Origin: CAYZZA01 sp964482685
Lineage (GTDB): Bacteria > Bacillota > Bacilli > Lactobacillales > Carnobacteriaceae_A
Reading direction: 5' to 3'
Length of the DNA stretch: 6,138 bases
NCBI GenBank assembly: GCA_964482685.1
Contig: CAYZZA010000065.1
Coordinates: 1-6,138 of the forward strand
Position 1 is the stretch's first letter. Each line of letters opens with the position of its first letter. The notes under the pieces were generated by a model. The model did no database searches, was not told the origin of the DNA, and was given only the letters and a program-made list of their open reading frames with translations. Positions 5,562 to 6,138 of the stretch are shown here, in pieces. The translations under genes and the position numbers were made by a program.

Positions 5562-6138
5562 TTAGGACAATAACGCCATGCCGTTAGAAGCGCCAATTCG
5601 AGTCGCTCCCGCTTCAATCATCGCAAGAGCCTCTGTTCTTGTCTTGACCCCTCCGCTTGCTTTCACGCCCATTTTAGGCCCTACAACAGAACGCATCAGA
5701 GTGATGTCTTCAACGGTCGCTCCTCCGGTTGAAAAGCCGGTGGATGTTTTAACAAAATCCGCTCCTGCCAATTTGGCCAATTCACATGCGGCAATCTTTT
5801 CTTCTTTTGACAACAACGCAGTTTCCAAAATCACTTTGACAAGCGCGTGTCCCTTGGCTGCGTCTACGACTCCTTTGATATCTGCTTGTACACGGTCTTT
5901 GGCTCCACTTTTGAGAAGACCAATGTTTAGAACCATATCGATTTCTGTCGCTCCATCTTCGATGGCTTGTGTGGTTTCACTTACTTTTGTGGCCGTCGTA
6001 TTGGCCCCAAGCGGAAACCCAACTACAGTACACACTGCAGTCTGCGACCCTTTTAAGATCTCTGCGGCTGTTTTGACCCAAACAGGGTTGAGACACACAG
6101 ACATAAACGCATGTTCCTTGGCTTCTGTACAAACTTGG
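5562..6138 (-). CDS. deoC: Deoxyribose-phosphate aldolase, 5' end cut by the window
   Basis: Class I aldolase that cleaves 2-deoxy-D-ribose 5-phosphate to glyceraldehyde 3-phosphate and acetaldehyde in cytosolic deoxynucleoside salvage. The reading frame is open to the window edge: residues QVCTEAKEHAF precede the internal Met at 6104, matching the family's CxEAxxxxFxSVCxNP region, so that Met is not the start. About 191 residues are visible, and the family is about 220, so roughly 30 are missing. Visible signatures are the GFPLGANTT loop, the EIDMV stretch with the catalytic-site Asp (5937-5939), the Schiff-base Lys in FVKTSTGFS (5748-5750), the second active-site Lys in GVKASGG (5661-5663) and the C-terminal phosphate-binding GATRIGAS. 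All catalytic positions are intact. The stop TAA is at 5562-5564. No terminator directly follows, so transcripts could run into the rel leader and its hairpin. In B. subtilis the gene upstream of relA is apt, so this neighbour differs. Identification is very secure. Confidence 0.96.
   Translation of the reverse strand, partial: QVCTEAKEHAFMSVCLNPVWVKTAAEILKGSQTAVCTVVGFPLGANTTATKVSETTQAIEDGATEIDMVLNIGLLKSGAKDRVQADIKGVVDAAKGHALVKVILETALLSKEEKIAACELAKLAGADFVKTSTGFSTGGATVEDITLMRSVVGPKMGVKASGGVKTRTEALAMIEAGATRIGASNGMALLS

Noticed and set aside
1..6138. CRISPR array, tRNA or rRNA genes
   Set aside because: No regularly spaced repeats, and no cloverleaf or ribosomal RNA signatures were seen on either strand.

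Overview
The window looks like a chromosomal segment from a low-to-moderate-GC Gram-positive bacterium of class Bacilli (Bacillales or Lactobacillales). The evidence is a rel-dtd gene pair, a 737-residue bifunctional (p)ppGpp synthetase/hydrolase of Bacillus type, strong AGGAGG-like ribosome binding sites, a consensus sigma-A promoter and two U-rich intrinsic terminators. I cannot name the genus from sequence alone. Every convincing gene is on the minus strand, so transcription runs from high to low coordinates.

Region by region, in transcription order: (1) 6138-5562 is deoC (deoxyribose-phosphate aldolase), missing its N-terminus at the window edge. (2) 5561-5400 holds a near-consensus promoter and a leader with an 11-bp-class hairpin and a possible Leu-rich micro-ORF. 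(3) 5399-3186 is rel, the complete long RSH enzyme with HD hydrolase, RFKD-type synthetase, TGS, Cys/His and ACT regions. (4) 3171-2725 is dtd (D-aminoacyl-tRNA deacylase), 14 nt after rel and probably translationally coupled to it. (5) 2724-2491 is a long 3' tail with one inverted repeat and then a clear intrinsic terminator. (6) 2490-2195 is non-coding and contains the likely promoter of the next operon. (7) 2194-259 is a two-gene operon of unrecognised function. It encodes a small Gly/Ala-rich membrane-type protein with a C-terminal helix, and a 470-residue protein with hydrophobic stretches, overlapping by 8 nt. (8) 258-1 holds that operon's terminator, hairpins, and a sequence that may be the end of an insertion sequence continuing beyond the window.

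rel and dtd serve core physiology: stringent-response alarmone turnover and removal of D-amino acids from mischarged tRNA. deoC is nucleoside salvage. The 259-2194 pair is the accessory part. By eye, sampled blocks are about 30-43% GC there against about 48% in a sampled block of rel, it has its own promoter and terminator, and it lies where Bacillus subtilis carries lytH/hisS/aspS. It is the best candidate for an undescribed system in the window, probably membrane-associated, but the sequence alone does not give its function.
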